The translations under genes and the position numbers were made by a program. This document shows, one piece after another, positions 1 through 7,860 of a stretch of 7,860 nucleotides of DNA. Every line of letters begins with the position of its first letter. Position 1 is the stretch's first letter. The notes below the pieces were generated by a model. It was not told where the DNA came from, searched no databases, and was given only the letters and a program-made list of their open reading frames with translations. This stretch comes from an uncultured Planctomycetaceae bacterium (lineage in GTDB: Bacteria > Planctomycetota > Phycisphaerae > UBA1845 > UTPLA1). The DNA is taken from the NCBI GenBank assembly GCA_938008425.1, contig CALLKH010000539.1, positions 1 to 7,860 on the forward strand, read 5' to 3'.

Positions 1-614
1 CCGGAGAAGACGTATGCCTTGCCGGAGTTCGATCCGTTCACGTCATTCAGTTCAGCGCCGATGAGAATGTCGGAATGGCCGTCGCCGTTCAGATCGCCGA
101 TGCCTTTGGCCGCGGAGCCGAAGCGGTCGCCGCTAAACTCCCCGGAGTAGGTTCGAAGCAGGGCGCCGTCGGCACCCGAAAAGACGTAGGCCCTGCCCTG
201 GAGCACGCCGGGCGCGCCGACGACGATGTCGGCGATGTTGTCCATGTTGACGTCACCGGCCGAGCCGACGCTGATCCCGAGATTCTCACCGGGAATCGTG
301 CCGCTGATGGGAGGGAAAACGAGCACGCCGGTCGCGCCGTTATAGATATAAACACGGCCGGCGTTGGAACCGTTGGCGTCGTTGAACGGCGCGGTGATGA
401 CGAGATCGAGAATCGCGTCGCCGGTGATGTCGGGAAGGGCTTCACTGACCCAGCCGAAATTGTCGCCGGCCGCTTCACCGGTGAAGGTGTGAATGACGAC
501 CGTGCCCGGCTCGTTGAATTGAGCGTTCACGATGCCCGGCAGCGCCATCGTCAAGAGTGCCCCAAGAACTGCTGGTGTGCGGCACGGGAACCGGGCACAA
601 GTCGGTGTATTCAT
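1..614 (-). CDS. Exported FG-GAP (integrin alpha-like) repeat protein, 3' end outside window
   Basis: Translating the minus strand from the ATG at 614 gives 204 open codons to the window edge. Residues 1-31 look like a Sec signal peptide: Arg8 and Arg12, a hydrophobic stretch at about 15-29, and a V-N-A cleavage site before Gln32. Three repeats follow at about 51-96, 110-150 and 163-204. Each has an F/L-G start, an Asp-rich calcium-loop-like motif (DITGDAILD 62-70, DVNMDNIAD 121-129, DLNGDGHSD 174-182), a V/I-G/T-A strand and a Y-V/I-F/Y ending. This is the FG-GAP beta-propeller pattern; proteins of this family are usually extracytoplasmic and bind calcium. A GGAG at 621-624, six bases before the ATG, supports the start. 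The blade count and any C-terminal anchor lie outside the window. The ligand or role cannot be told. The gene is transcribed divergently from the sigma factor gene. Confidence 0.88.
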   Translation of the reverse strand, partial: MNTPTCARFPCRTPAVLGALLTMALPGIVNAQFNEPGTVVIHTFTGEAAGDNFGWVSEALPDITGDAILDLVITAPFNDANGSNAGRVYIYNGATGVLVFPPISGTIPGENLGISVGSAGDVNMDNIADIVVGAPGVLQGRAYVFSGADGALLRTYSGEFSGDRFGSAAKGIGDLNGDGHSDILIGAELNDVNGSNSGKAYVFS

Positions 615-914
615 GAATGACTCCGGATGTCTGGCTGATGCGACGGCGGGCGGGCGACTGTCGATCAGGGGTGCATCGATCTTTGAGCGTCAGTTGGTCA
701 CGTTGCTGTGGCTTCCCCGCCATGATCTGCGCGCAATAACGGCGCGTAACGGCATCGGGGCCCCTTTTCGGACCCGCCTCTCCGGGCATGCAGGTACGAA
801 TCCGACGATCAACGCTTGGGTCGGACTCCCGCAATGCCGTATGATGGATAACGCGAGCGAATCCGGTTCAACCCGACACACCTTTTTCTCAAATTTTCCA
901 AAGGCGGATGCCCC
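615..914. other. Divergent intergenic region between the FG-GAP and sigma factor genes
   Basis: These 300 bases hold no convincing gene. They must contain the 5' control regions of both divergent genes. On the plus strand there is one plausible promoter (816-845). On the minus side only the GGAG ribosome site of the FG-GAP gene (621-624) is clear. I see no strong hairpin, operator-like palindrome or RNA gene. Confidence 0.6.
816..845 (+). promoter_or_regulatory. Possible sigma-70-type promoter for the sigma factor-kinase operon
   Basis: TTGGGT at 816-821 and TATGAT at 840-845 are separated by 18 bases, about 70 bases before the ATG at 915. The -10 box matches the consensus at 5 of 6 positions, the -35 box at only 3 of 6. 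This is pattern matching by eye; an ECF-type autoregulated promoter elsewhere in the gap is equally possible. Confidence 0.35.
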
Positions 915-1496
915 ATGGCTGTGTCCATCACCCACAGAATGAACTCAAACGATCGCCCCGCCGGGGCGCGGCCGTCGCTCGAATCGCTGCTCCCGTCGAT
1001 CTACTCGGAGTTGAAGGTGCTCGCCCGCGGGTATCTCGCCCGGGAGCGAACAGGGCCGTCGAACCAGACGACGGCGCTGGTGCACGACGCATACCTGCGG
1101 CTGGCGGGCCATCAGCGCGTGGAATGGTCCGGACGGACGCACTGCGTCGCGGTCGCGGCGATGGTCATGCGGCGATTGCTCGTCGATCGGGCCCGGCAAC
1201 GCCGCGTGGAGCAGGCGGCGAGTCTGCGGGAGCCCCGATTGAATGATCACCGGGAGGATGAACCTTTCGACATGCTAGCGCTGGATGAAGCGATGACGGC
1301 GCTGGCCGATCACGATCCCCGGAAATGCCGCGTGGTGGAACTGCGATTCTTCGGCGGGCTCAGCGAAACGGAGATCGCCCAGGTCCTGGGCGTCGCACTC
1401 CGCACCGTTGAACGGGACTGGCGGTATGCGCGTGCGTGGTTGTTTCGACGCCTGTCGAATGGCGACACGACCGGGGCTCACGGGGGACGGCCATGA
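915..1496 (+). CDS. ECF-family RNA polymerase sigma factor (planctomycete/acidobacterial type)
   Basis: This 193-residue protein should bind core RNA polymerase and direct it to a small regulon. Region 2 spans about residues 21-98 and carries the family signature LVHDAYLRLAG (55-65), a conserved Trp71 and the MRRLLVDRARQRR segment (85-97) typical of sigma factors matching PF07638/TIGR02999. Region 4 spans about 122-180 and contains the helix-turn-helix, with GLSETEIAQVLGVALRTVER at about 148-167. The length is normal for the group. The ATG at 915 is preferred because AAGGCGG lies at 901-907, seven bases upstream; an in-frame ATG at 939 has no such site. The TGA overlaps the kinase ATG as ATGA, so the two genes are probably translationally coupled. 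No anti-sigma gene is visible. In this group the neighbouring kinase is a likely regulatory partner, which is inferred here from position alone. Confidence 0.93.
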   Translation: MAVSITHRMNSNDRPAGARPSLESLLPSIYSELKVLARGYLARERTGPSNQTTALVHDAYLRLAGHQRVEWSGRTHCVAVAAMVMRRLLVDRARQRRVEQAASLREPRLNDHREDEPFDMLALDEAMTALADHDPRKCRVVELRFFGGLSETEIAQVLGVALRTVERDWRYARAWLFRRLSNGDTTGAHGGRP

Positions 1497-3736
1497 AGAC
1501 AAGGACCATCGATGACATCTTCAATGACGCGCTGGAACGGACGCCCGAGGAGCGAGAGTCGTACCTCAATGTCGTCTGCGCCGGGCAGCACGAACTCAGA
1601 TTCGAAGTTGAGTCGCTGTTGTCGGCGTATGAACGATCCGGGGAATTCATTTCGTCACCGCCGCCCACTTCGATGCCGCCGATTGAATCGGCGTTGATGT
1701 CGGTGGACGGCGATCGAATGGAGACCGGGAGGAACCTGATCGGCCAGCGAATAGGTCGGTATCGAATCGTTGACATCATCGCGATCGGCGGGATGGGCAC
1801 TGTTTTCCGTGGCGTGCGCGAACAGGGTGAGTTTCAACAGCATGTCGCGATCAAGTTGATTCACCCGGACATCGCAACAGCCGGGATGATTCGGCGGTTT
1901 CAAAGTGAGAGACAGGCGCTGGCGTGCCTTGAGCACCCTGGCATCACACGGCTGATCGACGGCGATCGAACGGCCGACGGGCTCCCGTATCTGGTGATGG
2001 AGCTTGTGGATGGTGCGTCGATCAACGACTACTGCCGGACCCGGCGATTGAGCGTTGAAAGTCGATTGCGACTGTTCCTGAAGGCGTGCGATGCGGTGGC
2101 ATTCGCCCACCGGCATCTCGTCATTCATCGCGATCTCAAGCCGGCCAACGTGCTCGTGACCAGCCGGGGCGAGCTGAAACTGTGTGATTTTGGAATCGCG
2201 AGCCTGCTGAATGACGCCGACGGCGGCGCGGAACGCGGTGAAACCCTGGGCATCCTGCGAATGCTGACCCCGCAGTACGCCAGCCCGGAACAGATCAGCG
2301 GCGGGCGAATCACAACGGCAACAGACGTCTACTCGCTCGGCGTCATCCTCTTCGAACTGCTGACCGGGCAGCCCATGCGGGAGAAGTGCGATCTTGCCGC
2401 TGACAAGCGGCCGGAACCGATCCGGCCATCATCGCGTCTGTCAGTGACAGGGGCGGGACGCCAGAAGGAGGTCGCGAGCGAGTTCGGCATGACGACGACA
2501 GGACTCAGGCGGCTGCTTCGCGGCGATCTCGATACCATCGTGATGAAGGCGCTTCGCCACGATCCCGAGGAGAGGTATCCGTCGGTGGAACGGCTCGCCG
2601 AGGACATTCAGAGACATCTGTCAGGCCGGCCGGTTCTCGCGCGCCCGCAGACTTCGTCATACCGATTGAAAAAATTCGTCCGAAGGCACCGCGCGGGAAT
2701 CGCCGCGGGTGCTGTCGCGGTGCTGTCACTGGTGGCGACCGTGATCCTGAGCGGTCACTCGCTCATGCAGGCCCGGCAGGCGGAAGCGACGGCGGTTCGA
2801 GAACGGGAGCAGGCCGAGGCCGCCAGGTCTCGAGCGCTTCGGGTCGGAACCGTCCTGAAGGAGACCCTGGCCGGGGTCAACCCGCTTCGAAACGGCGGTG
2901 ACATCACGATCCTCGATCTGCTGGCGGACGCGCGATCGCGAGCCGATGCACTGGCTGAGTCGGATCCGGATGTGGCGGCAGAACTGTATCTCACGCTCGG
3001 CAAGACCTACGGAAAAATCTGGCAGTGGGACGAGGCGGCGGACTGTTTAGGGATCGCGTTGGATCTGAACCGGAGGCTGCTGCCGCACGAGTGCGAGGAA
3101 GTTGCGGACGTGCTGACGTGGTACGGAAGGGCGCTCACCTTTCTGAGGGACCCCCGCGCGATCGAGATTCAGCGCGAGGGGCTGGCGATCCGTTTGAAGC
3201 TGCATCCTGAAAACGATCCGAGGGTGGCGGAGAGCGAAGGCTGCCTGGGCTATGCGCTCTGGCATTCCGTGGCCGATCCGGATCATGAGGCGGCGGCGCT
3301 TCGATACCGGCGGTCGCTCGCGGCTTATCGTGCCGCGCCATCGGCACCCCGTTTCGATCACGCCCGAATGGCGATGAGCTTCGGTGTGCTTCTTCGTGGA
3401 ATGGATCGCCGGGAGGAATCGGAGGCGCATTTCAAGGAGGCGCTCGCGATCTACCGGGCGGGCGATGATCGCGATGACCGGTACATGCTGGCCTGCATTG
3501 AACAGTATTCCATCGCCCTGGAACTCTGGGGAAGGCTGGACGAGGCCCTGACGCTGGCGAACGAGGCCGAACAAATGATGCCGCCCGGCCTGGATGAGCA
3601 ATGGCGAACGAGGATCCTACATCGGCGCGCCGGCATCCTGCAACGGCTCGGCCGCGACGCCGATTCTCCGGTGGAGCAGCAGGCGACCGGTCCGACCAGA
3701 GCCGAGGCGATGGCACACCTGGATCAGCCAGATTAA
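1493..3736 (+). CDS. Membrane Ser/Thr protein kinase with C-terminal TPR-like region
   Basis: This 747-residue protein likely phosphorylates Ser/Thr on target proteins in the cytoplasm. Residues 1-80 hold the acidic helical leader (IFNDALERTPEERESYL) common in planctomycete and acidobacterial kinases of this kind. The kinase domain runs from about 88 to 380: glycine loop 97-104 (AIGGMGTV), Lys121, Glu139, HRDLKPAN 212-219, DFG 232-234, SPE 264-266 and DVYSLG from Asp278. One transmembrane helix lies at about 402-420. A charged, probably coiled-coil stretch and helical TPR-like repeats (about 495-531 and 620-730) follow, presumably outside the membrane. The first glycine of the loop is Ala97; all other catalytic residues are present, so it is probably active. 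The ATG at 1493 is chosen because it overlaps the sigma factor stop and has GGGGGA at 1482-1487; a GTG at 1436 would place the start well inside the sigma gene. Confidence 0.93.
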   Translation: MKTRTIDDIFNDALERTPEERESYLNVVCAGQHELRFEVESLLSAYERSGEFISSPPPTSMPPIESALMSVDGDRMETGRNLIGQRIGRYRIVDIIAIGGMGTVFRGVREQGEFQQHVAIKLIHPDIATAGMIRRFQSERQALACLEHPGITRLIDGDRTADGLPYLVMELVDGASINDYCRTRRLSVESRLRLFLKACDAVAFAHRHLVIHRDLKPANVLVTSRGELKLCDFGIASLLNDADGGAERGETLGILRMLTPQYASPEQISGGRITTATDVYSLGVILFELLTGQPMREKCDLAADKRPEPIRPSSRLSVTGAGRQKEVASEFGMTTTGLRRLLRGDLDTIVMKALRHDPEERYPSVERLAEDIQRHLSGRPVLARPQTSSYRLKKFVRRHRAGIAAGAVAVLSLVATVILSGHSLMQARQAEATAVREREQAEAARSRALRVGTVLKETLAGVNPLRNGGDITILDLLADARSRADALAESDPDVAAELYLTLGKTYGKIWQWDEAADCLGIALDLNRRLLPHECEEVADVLTWYGRALTFLRDPRAIEIQREGLAIRLKLHPENDPRVAESEGCLGYALWHSVADPDHEAAALRYRRSLAAYRAAPSAPRFDHARMAMSFGVLLRGMDRREESEAHFKEALAIYRAGDDRDDRYMLACIEQYSIALELWGRLDEALTLANEAEQMMPPGLDEQWRTRILHRRAGILQRLGRDADSPVEQQATGPTRAEAMAHLDQPD

Positions 3737-3879
3737 TCATGCACTGACACCGGGAATCGACACGCAGACGTTGCCATTCGGGACACTCGCCCGCTTCCCA
3801 GTCAAGGATCGTCATTGATCCTCTCGTCTACAACGATGAGCAGCCGACCCGGCCAAGGCAATTCCTATTCGCCGTTCCC

Positions 3880-3978
3880 CTACGGACAAAACTCTCCCAA
3901 CATCCGCGGGAACGGAATCGTCTCGCGAATATGCTTGAGCCCGCAAATCCAGGCCACGGTCCGCTCCACGCCGAGGCC
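3880..3978 (-). pseudogene. Remnant of the asnS 3' end (last 33 codons including stop)
   Basis: On the minus strand these 99 bases read in frame as AsnRS codons 476-507 plus TAG, including motif 3 (GLGVERTVAW). They align without gaps to 5312-5410, with 8 mismatches by eye. Of these, four are synonymous third-base changes in codons 476-500 and four fall in codons 502, 504 and 506, changing Met to Leu, Arg to Glu and Tyr to Cys. Upstream of 3978 the match breaks down into a patchy, gapped resemblance and there is no start, so no functional synthetase can be made. Past the stop, 3817-3838 resembles 5255-5276 (17 of 22), so the homologous block may extend beyond the coding end. It could be an attachment-site copy, a truncated second asnS, or a duplication scar. 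Confidence 0.9.
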
Positions 3979-4019
3979 CTCGGGCGTGGAACCTGTCACC
4001 ACGGAAAGTCTCCAATTCT

Positions 4020-4042
4020 CCGGGACAGGTGAATGTCCCCGG
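4020..4042 (-). terminator. Weak hairpin downstream of the Asn-rich protein gene
   Basis: CCGGGACA (4020-4027) and TGTCCCCGG (4034-4042) can pair with one bulged base around a 6-base loop. The hairpin lies about 80 bases past the minus-strand stop at 4125. It lacks a T-tract, so it would not be a classical intrinsic terminator. It could be an RNA 3'-end structure or chance. Confidence 0.2.
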
Positions 4043-4124
4043 TCTCACCGTCGCAGGCTTCGGCTGGTTTCGTGCATGGTTTCATGGCACGACCATAGAG
4101 CACGATCTTAGTATTCGGCGTTTC

Positions 4125-4886
4125 CTACAGACCATTGATTTCAATTTCAAAGAAATCCGCTGCGCCGCGGTCCTCGGCCAGCGGGTTCTCGACGCGGTCT
4201 TCGAAGTGGCCGTTCTCGAGCACGATGTCGACGAAGCCCCAAACGCCCTGACCCGGTCCCTGCCAGTCGTAGACCGACGGATCCATGCTGTCGAGTTCCG
4301 GGCAGCCGGGAGTGGTGAAGGTGACGATGTACTCCGGGCTCGTCACATTTACGGCATGCAGTGTGAGCGTTGTGGTGCCCAGTGCCGGGAAGTGGTCATA
4401 GGTGCCCGTGACCATCGTGTCCCATTCGACGCCGCCGGAGTAGCTCGTTGTGGTGCACATAAGCGAGGTGTCGATGTCGGTGCCGGACTCCTCATAGGTG
4501 CAATGGGCCATGCCGGAAATTTCGCCAAAGATGGCGATCGACGGCTCGTCGTTGATGAAGATGTCGCGGGTGTCAAAGGTGGTCGGCATGAGGGTATAGG
4601 TCGCGGTGAATTCCTCGTCGCGCATGCGCGAGTTGTCCGTGCCAATGCCTTCGCGGGCAAGTTCGACCATGCGCTCGGTGCCGGTCAATTCCGTGAACGG
4701 CAGGTCGTCCGCCGAGGTGTTGCCGTTGGCCTGGTTGTTGTTGTTCTGATTGCCGTTGTTGTTGTTCTGATTGCCGTTGTTGTTGTTGGATGCGGGTGGA
4801 CATTCCGCGCCGAGAAGCGGAAGGCTCATCGCGAGCGCCATCAGTCGAGGTAAGAACCGGTGCGAACGTGAGGTTCGTGATGACAT
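4125..4886 (-). CDS. Exported protein of unknown function with Asn-rich linker (possible lipoprotein)
   Basis: I do not recognise the family of this 253-residue protein. Residues 1-28 form an export signal: Arg4, 7, 10 and 14, then a hydrophobic stretch (15-27) ending in LLGAEC. Cys29 invites a lipoprotein reading, but Glu28 at -1 does not fit a normal lipobox; cleavage after Ala27 by signal peptidase I is the alternative. Residues 34-56 are almost all Asn with Gly and Gln, encoded by tandem 21-bp repeats, and probably act as a flexible linker. Residues 60-253 look like an acidic, Thr-rich beta-strand domain with three cysteines (in HCTYE, LMCTT and PGCPE motifs). The ATG at 4886 has AGAGGA at 4892-4897, five bases upstream. 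The gene lies downstream of asnS in the same direction but 425 bases away, so it is probably a separate unit. Direct copies of the asnS 3' end flank it. Confidence 0.82.
   Translation of the reverse strand: MSSRTSRSHRFLPRLMALAMSLPLLGAECPPASNNNNGNQNNNNGNQNNNNQANGNTSADDLPFTELTGTERMVELAREGIGTDNSRMRDEEFTATYTLMPTTFDTRDIFINDEPSIAIFGEISGMAHCTYEESGTDIDTSLMCTTTSYSGGVEWDTMVTGTYDHFPALGTTTLTLHAVNVTSPEYIVTFTTPGCPELDSMDPSVYDWQGPGQGVWGFVDIVLENGHFEDRVENPLAEDRGAADFFEIEINGL
4735..4787 (-). repeat. Tandem 21-bp repeat encoding the poly-Asn linker
   Basis: Two identical 21-bp copies (4735-4755 and 4756-4776) are followed by an 11-bp partial copy (4777-4787). On the minus strand each unit encodes N-N-N-N plus G-N-Q spacing. 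The period is a whole number of codons, so copy number can change without a frameshift. The units are mostly GTT/TTG triplets and could expand or contract by slippage. Confidence 0.92.
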
Positions 4887-5311
4887 GGGAGTCCTCTGGC
4901 GGCCGGTGAAGCCGGGCTGCGCGCAAGGGTGGCATCGCCCGATGCCCGTCTGTCCTCATGAAGCAATCCTGACCCGTCGCAACCCGCACCTTCATTGGCA
5001 CATACCCAGCATTGTACCCAGGCGCCGGGCCGCTCTGCCAATGGGCTGCCCTCCCCTTTATGCCTGCATTTTGCCATGCCCCGGAATCCGGCGGCCTGAC
5101 CCGTGGGTGAACGATCGCCGCCGCTCAGTATTGGCGTTTTCAGGCCACCTGATGCGCCGGTTGCAGCCTCGCGAATCGGTCTTGTTCGCGACGGCCACCT
5201 GCTCTCCGTCGTTGTTCGGGACGCCCACCCGCTTTCCAATCGCAAATCGCTTCCGATCCTCTCATCCGCCACGAGGCCCAGGGCGCCTGCCCTTACCCGT
5301 CCCCCGCCCCC
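4887..5311. other. Intergenic region between asnS and the Asn-rich protein gene
   Basis: These 425 bases hold no convincing gene on either strand. They carry the ribosome site (4892-4897) and a possible promoter (5011-5041) for the downstream minus-strand gene. They also hold the segment at 5255-5276 that resembles sequence beyond the asnS remnant. A short AGGGC/GCCCT stem at 5280-5293, just after the asnS stop, has no T-run. No tRNA, integrase or insertion sequence end was seen. Confidence 0.55.
5011..5041 (-). promoter_or_regulatory. Possible promoter for the Asn-rich protein gene
   Basis: On the minus strand TTGGCA (5041-5036) and TACAAT (5016-5011) are 19 bases apart, about 125 bases before the ATG at 4886. 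Both boxes match the consensus at 5 of 6 positions, but the spacing is longer than the usual 17. The call is by eye. Confidence 0.3.
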
Positions 5312-6835
<1,524 letters not shown>

Positions 6836-6904
6836 TCGTCGGCGGGCGGATCACTGACAGTTGCCCACGCCGACGTGATGACGGATTTGTACAGTCGTTC
6901 CCTG

Positions 6905-6933
6905 AAATTAAGCCCATAGAATAGCGGTCTCAA
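6905..6933 (-). promoter_or_regulatory. Possible promoter for asnS
   Basis: On the minus strand TTGAGA (6933-6928) and TAATTT (6910-6905) are 17 bases apart. The -35 box matches 5 of 6 consensus positions, the -10 box only 3 of 6. A transcript would begin about 60 bases before the ATG at 6835. With the 219-base gap after uvrB, this favours asnS having its own transcription start. Confidence 0.35.
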
Positions 6934-7054
6934 CGGCAAAGTCGACCGAAGGGGTCAAGAACGATCGCGATGCGGCCGTGGTCAGCACCGCCGTTCGATA
7001 TTGCGGAATTCACCCGTGGTCAAGCTGGAAATGGAAATCGGGGACCCAGCACGA

Positions 7055-7860
7055 TCAAGCCCCCGACGGCCGGCCCGCTGAAAACTCGGGCGCCTCTTTC
7101 ATTTCTTTGATCCGATCCCGAATCACCGCCGCCTTCTCAAAATCCAGCGCCTCCGCCGCCGCGAACATTTCCTTCTCCAGGTCCGCGATCGACTCGGTCA
7201 GGTCGAACGCCTCCTCGCTCGCCTTGATCGCCTCGCGGGCCGTCTTGCGGGCGGCGATCTGGTGCTGGATGCCCTTGCGAAGCGCCTTCTGGATCGTGGC
7301 CGGCGTGATGCCGTGCTTTGTGTTGTACGCCGCCTGCAACTCGCGGCGGCGGGCCGTTTCGTCGATGGCCTGCTGCATCGCGTCGGTCACCTTGTCCGCG
7401 TACATATAAACCTCGGCGTTCACATTCCGGGCGCAGCGGCCGATCGTCTGGATCAGGCTCGTCGCGCTGCGGAGGAATCCCTGCTTGTCGGCGTCGAGAA
7501 TCGCCACGAGCGACACCTCCGGCAGGTCGAGCCCCTCGCGAAGCAGGTTCACGCCGATGACGACGTCGTACTTCCCGTCGCGCAGATCGTGCAGAATCCT
7601 CACCCGCTCGACCGTATCGATCTCGCTGTGAAGGTACGCGCCCTTGATGCCCGACTGTTGAATGTAATCCGACAGGTCCTCCGCCAGCCGCTTCGTCAGC
7701 GTCGTCACCAGCGCTCGCTCGCCGCGGGCGGTCCGCACCTGGATCTCGTGCAACAAGTCCGGCACCTGACCCCGCGCCGGCCGTACCGATACGACCGGAT
7801 CCAGCAGCCCCGTCGGCCGGATCACCTGTTCGACGACCTCGCCCGCGGTCTTGCGCAGCT
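7055..7860 (-). CDS. uvrB: UvrABC system protein B, C-terminal part (5' end outside window)
   Basis: UvrB is the damage-verifying helicase-like subunit of nucleotide excision repair; it is loaded by UvrA and recruits UvrC. The 267 residues visible correspond to the C-terminal 40 percent or so of a usual UvrB. The frame stays open to the window edge, so a GTG at 7825 is internal, not a start. IRPTGLLDP (13-21 of the fragment) is followed by the second helicase domain with GVNLLREGLDLPEVSLVAIL (102-121, motif V region) and QTIGRCARN (137-145, motif VI). The AIDETARRR...YNTKHGITP segment (164-186) is typical of UvrB, and a UVR domain (about 223-255) that contacts UvrC ends the protein. Motif VI usually reads GRAARN; the first Ala is Cys here while both Arg residues remain. 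The next gene, asnS, is 219 bases downstream. Confidence 0.97.
   Translation of the reverse strand, partial: LRKTAGEVVEQVIRPTGLLDPVVSVRPARGQVPDLLHEIQVRTARGERALVTTLTKRLAEDLSDYIQQSGIKGAYLHSEIDTVERVRILHDLRDGKYDVVIGVNLLREGLDLPEVSLVAILDADKQGFLRSATSLIQTIGRCARNVNAEVYMYADKVTDAMQQAIDETARRRELQAAYNTKHGITPATIQKALRKGIQHQIAARKTAREAIKASEEAFDLTESIADLEKEMFAAAEALDFEKAAVIRDRIKEMKEAPEFSAGRPSGA

Larger units (their letters stand above)
3737..4124. other. Convergent intergenic region with an asnS remnant
   Basis: This is 388 bases between the kinase (plus) and the Asn-rich protein gene (minus). It holds the asnS 3' remnant (3880-3978) and two weak hairpins: AGGATC/GATCCT at 3805-3822 with a 6-base loop, and the one at 4020-4042. 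Neither is followed by a T-run on either strand. I found no credible independent gene; the open frames on both strands lack family features. Confidence 0.6.

Noticed and set aside
75..620. A 181-codon plus-strand frame at the left end
   Set aside because: It lies opposite the FG-GAP gene, whose repeats, signal peptide and ribosome site are convincing.
4029..4853. A 274-codon plus-strand frame opposite the Asn-rich protein gene
   Set aside because: It begins at a GTG with no good ribosome site, and its low-complexity Val-rich run is simply the reverse of the Asn repeat. The minus-strand frame has a signal peptide and ribosome site.
4993..5043. An 8-bp inverted repeat (CATTGGCA and TGCCAATG) with a 35-base gap
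   Set aside because: Too short and too far apart to call an operator or transposon end; one arm overlaps the possible -35 box, but there is no further support.
5280..5293. Short AGGGC/GCCCT hairpin after the asnS stop as a terminator
   Set aside because: Only 5 bp of stem and no T-run follow on the minus strand; likely chance in GC-rich sequence.
6976..7022. A 9-bp direct repeat (CCGTGGTCA) between asnS and uvrB
   Set aside because: Only two copies with no symmetry and no placement relative to a promoter; could arise by chance.
7823..7825. GTG as the start of a short UvrB-like gene
   Set aside because: The UvrB reading frame continues upstream to the window edge with residues matching the family, so the gene is cut by the window rather than truncated.

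Overview
The window is a high-GC bacterial stretch that most resembles a planctomycete. The evidence is an ECF sigma factor of the planctomycete/acidobacterial type translationally coupled to a membrane Ser/Thr kinase, an exported FG-GAP repeat protein, and a Cys-plus-poly-Asn exported protein. The lineage is inferred from gene content only. There is no rRNA, tRNA, CRISPR array or recognisable transposase or integrase.

Layout. Positions 1-614 (minus) hold the 5' part of a secreted FG-GAP protein that runs off the left edge. A 300-base divergent intergenic region follows. Positions 915-1496 (plus) encode an ECF sigma factor whose stop overlaps (ATGA) the start of a 747-residue kinase at 1493-3736 (plus), with one transmembrane helix and a TPR-like C-terminal part. 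Positions 3737-4124 lie between convergent genes and carry a stray copy of the last 33 codons of asnS. Positions 4125-4886 (minus) encode an unrecognised exported protein with an Asn-rich linker. After a 425-base gap come intact asnS (5312-6835, minus) and the C-terminal part of uvrB (7055-7860, minus, cut by the right edge).

How the genes relate. The sigma factor and kinase form a two-gene operon, probably a signalling pair, and the divergent FG-GAP gene is a possible but unproven target. AsnS and UvrB are housekeeping genes for translation and nucleotide excision repair; asnS has a plausible promoter of its own.

The most unusual signal is a pair of direct copies of the asnS 3' end, 99 bp long, ungapped, with 8 mismatches. 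They flank about 1.3 kb that contains only the Asn-rich exported protein. This could be a scar of integration or recombination at the 3' end of asnS. Other oddities are a long charged insertion in AsnRS, an Ala in the glycine-rich loop of the kinase, and a Cys in UvrB helicase motif VI. I see no clearly new multi-gene system.
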